Positions 61,977 to 64,000 of a DNA stretch of 64,000 nt are shown piece after piece (position 1 is the stretch's first letter; each line of letters begins with the position of its first letter). This DNA comes from Flammeovirga pectinis. GTDB taxonomy: Bacteria; Bacteroidota; Bacteroidia; Cytophagales; Flammeovirgaceae. The stretch is taken from the NCBI RefSeq assembly GCF_003970675.1, contig NZ_CP034562.1:558001-622000 (forward strand). Direction: 5' to 3'. The notes below the pieces were generated by a model. The model was not told where the DNA came from. It saw only the letters and a program-made list of their open reading frames with translations, and made no database searches. The position numbers were made by a program, and so were the translations under genes.

Positions 61977-63254
61977 ATGAGTAAAAAGAAGACATTTAAT
62001 TTACTATCAAGAATAACGCTTTTCTATTTAATATTTACTTTGGTTGTCTTTTTATTTAACGCAAAGTTTTTAACTAGGGAAGCTGACGAATTTATTGATT
62101 CTGATCTTAACAGACGCTTTGGTTGGCTAGAAAAAAAAGCTGAATATTTACTTGGAGATGGCATGTCTCCAGATTCTCTTATTGGTCATCATATCACAAA
62201 AATCACAGAAGTTACTAAACATTGTAAGAAGACAGAATACCCCGTTAATGAGGATATAACCGTCTTTCATGAAGATATTGAGCGTAACCTTATCCATAGA
62301 AAAAGAATTTCTCTTATAGAAGCCAATGGCAAAATTTATAGAATAGAAATGGATAGAGAGGTTCAGAATTATTATTATTTTAGAGATGATATTTTTGAGT
62401 ATGTTGTTCCCTCATTTATAGTTTTAATTATTCTAACTGTAACTTTTAATTACCTTCTTTCTGGCTACTTTTTACAATCTTTTAGAAGAATTCTAGAGCA
62501 AATGCAACGCTTTAAAGTAGGCTCTGCAGATAAGATTGAAAAAGTAGAAACGTCCACTTCTGAATTTGTTGAAATGCAAAACCTATTTACAAATATGGTA
62601 AAGAGGATTGATGCAGATTATAATCATTTAAAAGAATATACAGAAGATATTGCCCACGAGATTCAGACGCCTTTGGCAATTATAAGAAATAAGGCAGAAA
62701 CACTGATGATCTCGGAAGAATTAGAAGAGAAAGATGCGCGTGTGATTAAAACAATTTACGACGAAGCAAATCACCTTTCTAGATTGGGAACAACACTAAA
62801 CTTAATCACAAAGATTGAGAACGGAGAGTTTACTGATATACAAGAAATCAAAACAGAGGCAGAAATAAATAAACAAGTTGAAGCCATTGAAGAATTGGCC
62901 AGCTTAAAATCACTGTCTATAGAAAAGAATTTACTTTTTACTCATACTTTAACTATCGACCCCTACCTTTTTGATATCATTTTAAAAAATCTTCTTAAGA
63001 ATGCAATTAGGTACGGATCTACCGATGGACCAATTAAAATAAGGACTTCAGAAGCATCCTTTTCAATTAGTAATTATGGTGCACCGTTAACAATACCCGA
63101 AGATCAACTGTTTAAACGGTTTATAAAAGGGAATGCCTCCTCTCAATCTTTAGGTTTAGGATTAGCATTAGTACATAAAATATGTAAAGTAAGTGGATTG
63201 ACTATTTCATACAAATATGAACATAGACAACATATTTTTACAGTAGAAGCATAA
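61977..63254 (+). CDS. sensor histidine kinase
   Basis: A 425-residue inner-membrane kinase. Transmembrane helices at about 12-28 and 141-163 flank a periplasmic domain of some 110 residues with no recognised fold. A HAMP-like linker follows. The phospho-acceptor is H227 (YTEDIAHEIQTPLAIIRNKA), the N-box is ILKNLLKNAIRYG, and the G-box is SLGLGLALVHKICKVSG. The ATPase domain is on the short side. With the regulator two bases upstream it makes a complete two-component system. The signal is unknown. Confidence 0.93.
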   Translation: MSKKKTFNLLSRITLFYLIFTLVVFLFNAKFLTREADEFIDSDLNRRFGWLEKKAEYLLGDGMSPDSLIGHHITKITEVTKHCKKTEYPVNEDITVFHEDIERNLIHRKRISLIEANGKIYRIEMDREVQNYYYFRDDIFEYVVPSFIVLIILTVTFNYLLSGYFLQSFRRILEQMQRFKVGSADKIEKVETSTSEFVEMQNLFTNMVKRIDADYNHLKEYTEDIAHEIQTPLAIIRNKAETLMISEELEEKDARVIKTIYDEANHLSRLGTTLNLITKIENGEFTDIQEIKTEAEINKQVEAIEELASLKSLSIEKNLLFTHTLTIDPYLFDIILKNLLKNAIRYGSTDGPIKIRTSEASFSISNYGAPLTIPEDQLFKRFIKGNASSQSLGLGLALVHKICKVSGLTISYKYEHRQHIFTVEA

Positions 63255-63338
63255 AAAGTGGGTAGGTTTTTGGAGTAGATTAACAGACTGACTAATTTAA
63301 ATTATTAGAACTGAAAAACATCTCATCAAATCTTATTT

Positions 63339-64000
63339 ATGAAACGTCTGATTGGTATTATCTTAGGTACTCTTGTTATTGCGAGCCTTTATATTTTTAG
63401 CAATTTAGCACTGTTTTCATCAAAGCAGTCTGAAGTAGAATTGTTGCCAAAAGCACATGTAAGTGAAAATGCCGCTAAACATTTATCAGAAGCGATTAAG
63501 ATTAAAACTATTTCTTATGATAATCCTGCAGAGTTAGATTCTGCGGCATTTTTTCAGTTCTTAAGCTTTCTAAAAGGAGCTTATCCAAATTCATTTAAAG
63601 CAACTACACACCATCTGTTTGGTAGGTTTACAATGCTTATTGAATGGAAAGGCAGTAACCCAAGTTTAAAACCTATCATCTTAATGTCGCATTATGATGT
63701 AGTTCCCGTTCCAGAAGAAAATAAATTAGAATGGAAAGAAGATCCATTTGGAGGTGTTATTAAAGATGGAATGATTTGGGGTAGAGGTGCTATTGACGAT
63801 AAAGTTGGTGTAATTGGTATTTGCGAAGCAGTAGAAAACCTTATTATATCTGGGTTCCAGCCAGAGCGTTCTATCTACCTTTCTTTTGGACATGATGAAG
63901 AAGTAATGGGTGTAAACGGAGCAAGTCAGGTGGCACATTATCTAAAACAAAAAGGAGTAGAAGCAGAGTTTGTTTTAGATGAAGGTGGATATATTACACA
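63339..64000 (+). CDS. M20-family metallopeptidase, 3' end outside window
   Basis: ATG 63339 opens a frame that runs off the window; 220 residues are visible. A hydrophobic N-terminus (KRLIGIILGTLVIASLYIF) suggests a signal or membrane anchor. Zinc-site elements of M20 peptidases are present: H118 in MSHYDVVPVP, the bridging D in GRGAIDDKVG (153-154), and the acidic pair E187-E188 in FGHDEEVMG. Relatives are carboxypeptidase S-like enzymes that cleave peptides or amino-acyl groups. It starts 84 bases after the kinase gene with no terminator between, so it may belong to that operon. Confidence 0.9.
   Translation, partial: MKRLIGIILGTLVIASLYIFSNLALFSSKQSEVELLPKAHVSENAAKHLSEAIKIKTISYDNPAELDSAAFFQFLSFLKGAYPNSFKATTHHLFGRFTMLIEWKGSNPSLKPIILMSHYDVVPVPEENKLEWKEDPFGGVIKDGMIWGRGAIDDKVGVIGICEAVENLIISGFQPERSIYLSFGHDEEVMGVNGASQVAHYLKQKGVEAEFVLDEGGYIT

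Noticed and set aside
1-64000. rRNA, tRNA, CRISPR array, prophage or restriction system
   Set aside because: Both strands were read for characteristic sequence or gene sets and none was found.

Overview
The window is AT-rich chromosomal DNA of a member of the Bacteroidota, most likely a marine Cytophagales bacterium of the Flammeovirga type. The genus is an inference. The phylum call rests on type IX secretion sorting tails of both kinds (5694-6818 and 24348-27278), a TonB-dependent receptor, a GIN-domain protein, a DUF6702 protein, an AccD without its zinc ribbon, and promoters of the Bacteroidota form TTG-N19-TAnnTTTG rather than -35/-10 boxes. No rRNA, tRNA, CRISPR array or prophage was seen. 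The one mobile element is an intact IS3-family insertion sequence at 48715-50096.

Layout. 1-8153: tail of a membrane protein, a conserved protein of unknown function, an ECF-type sigma factor with a membrane anti-sigma-like partner carrying an internal duplication, an M48 protease, a secreted T9SS protein, small membrane or secreted peptides and a PAP2 phosphatase. 8242-16937: typA, two tandem 80-residue DNA-binding-like paralogues behind a palindrome-bearing promoter, a large WG-repeat protein, purK and purD. 17142-20093: a DUF5675/SH3 protein and three small paralogous genes. Three copies of an identical or near-identical 31-base element lie in this stretch, each followed directly by a terminator hairpin of different sequence. 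This is the least explained part of the window. 20210-24255: an outer-membrane protein, phosphatidylserine decarboxylase, an MBL-fold hydrolase, a CheY-like regulator and DUF6702. 24348-33837: a large T9SS type B protein, then murG-murC-ftsQ-ftsA-ftsZ, the distal half of a division and cell wall cluster.

33995-47690: an EamA exporter, a CcoI/FixI-type copper ATPase without cco neighbours, a GIN-domain protein, 6-phosphofructokinase, an outer-membrane barrel, a di-haem cytochrome c peroxidase, a compact overlapping operon (nucleotidyltransferase, methyltransferase, SDR), purA, a STAS protein and chorismate synthase. 47769-53855: a glycosyltransferase-like gene, the IS3 element, class II fructose-bisphosphate aldolase, accD and rodA. 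53965-58619, all leftward: a SAM-I riboswitch leads a lipoprotein gene and metK, and a patatin/outer-membrane-barrel protein follows with almost no gap. 58812-64000: a TonB-dependent outer-membrane receptor, an OmpR-type regulator and a sensor kinase, then a truncated M20 peptidase.

Most of the window is core metabolism (purine synthesis, glycolysis, fatty acid synthesis, SAM synthesis) and envelope or division functions. The features most worth follow-up are the 17.1-20.1 kb small-gene and 3'-element cluster, the operator-like palindrome before the tandem 80-residue genes, and the SAM riboswitch whose downstream sequence could fold in two alternative ways at a lipoprotein start.
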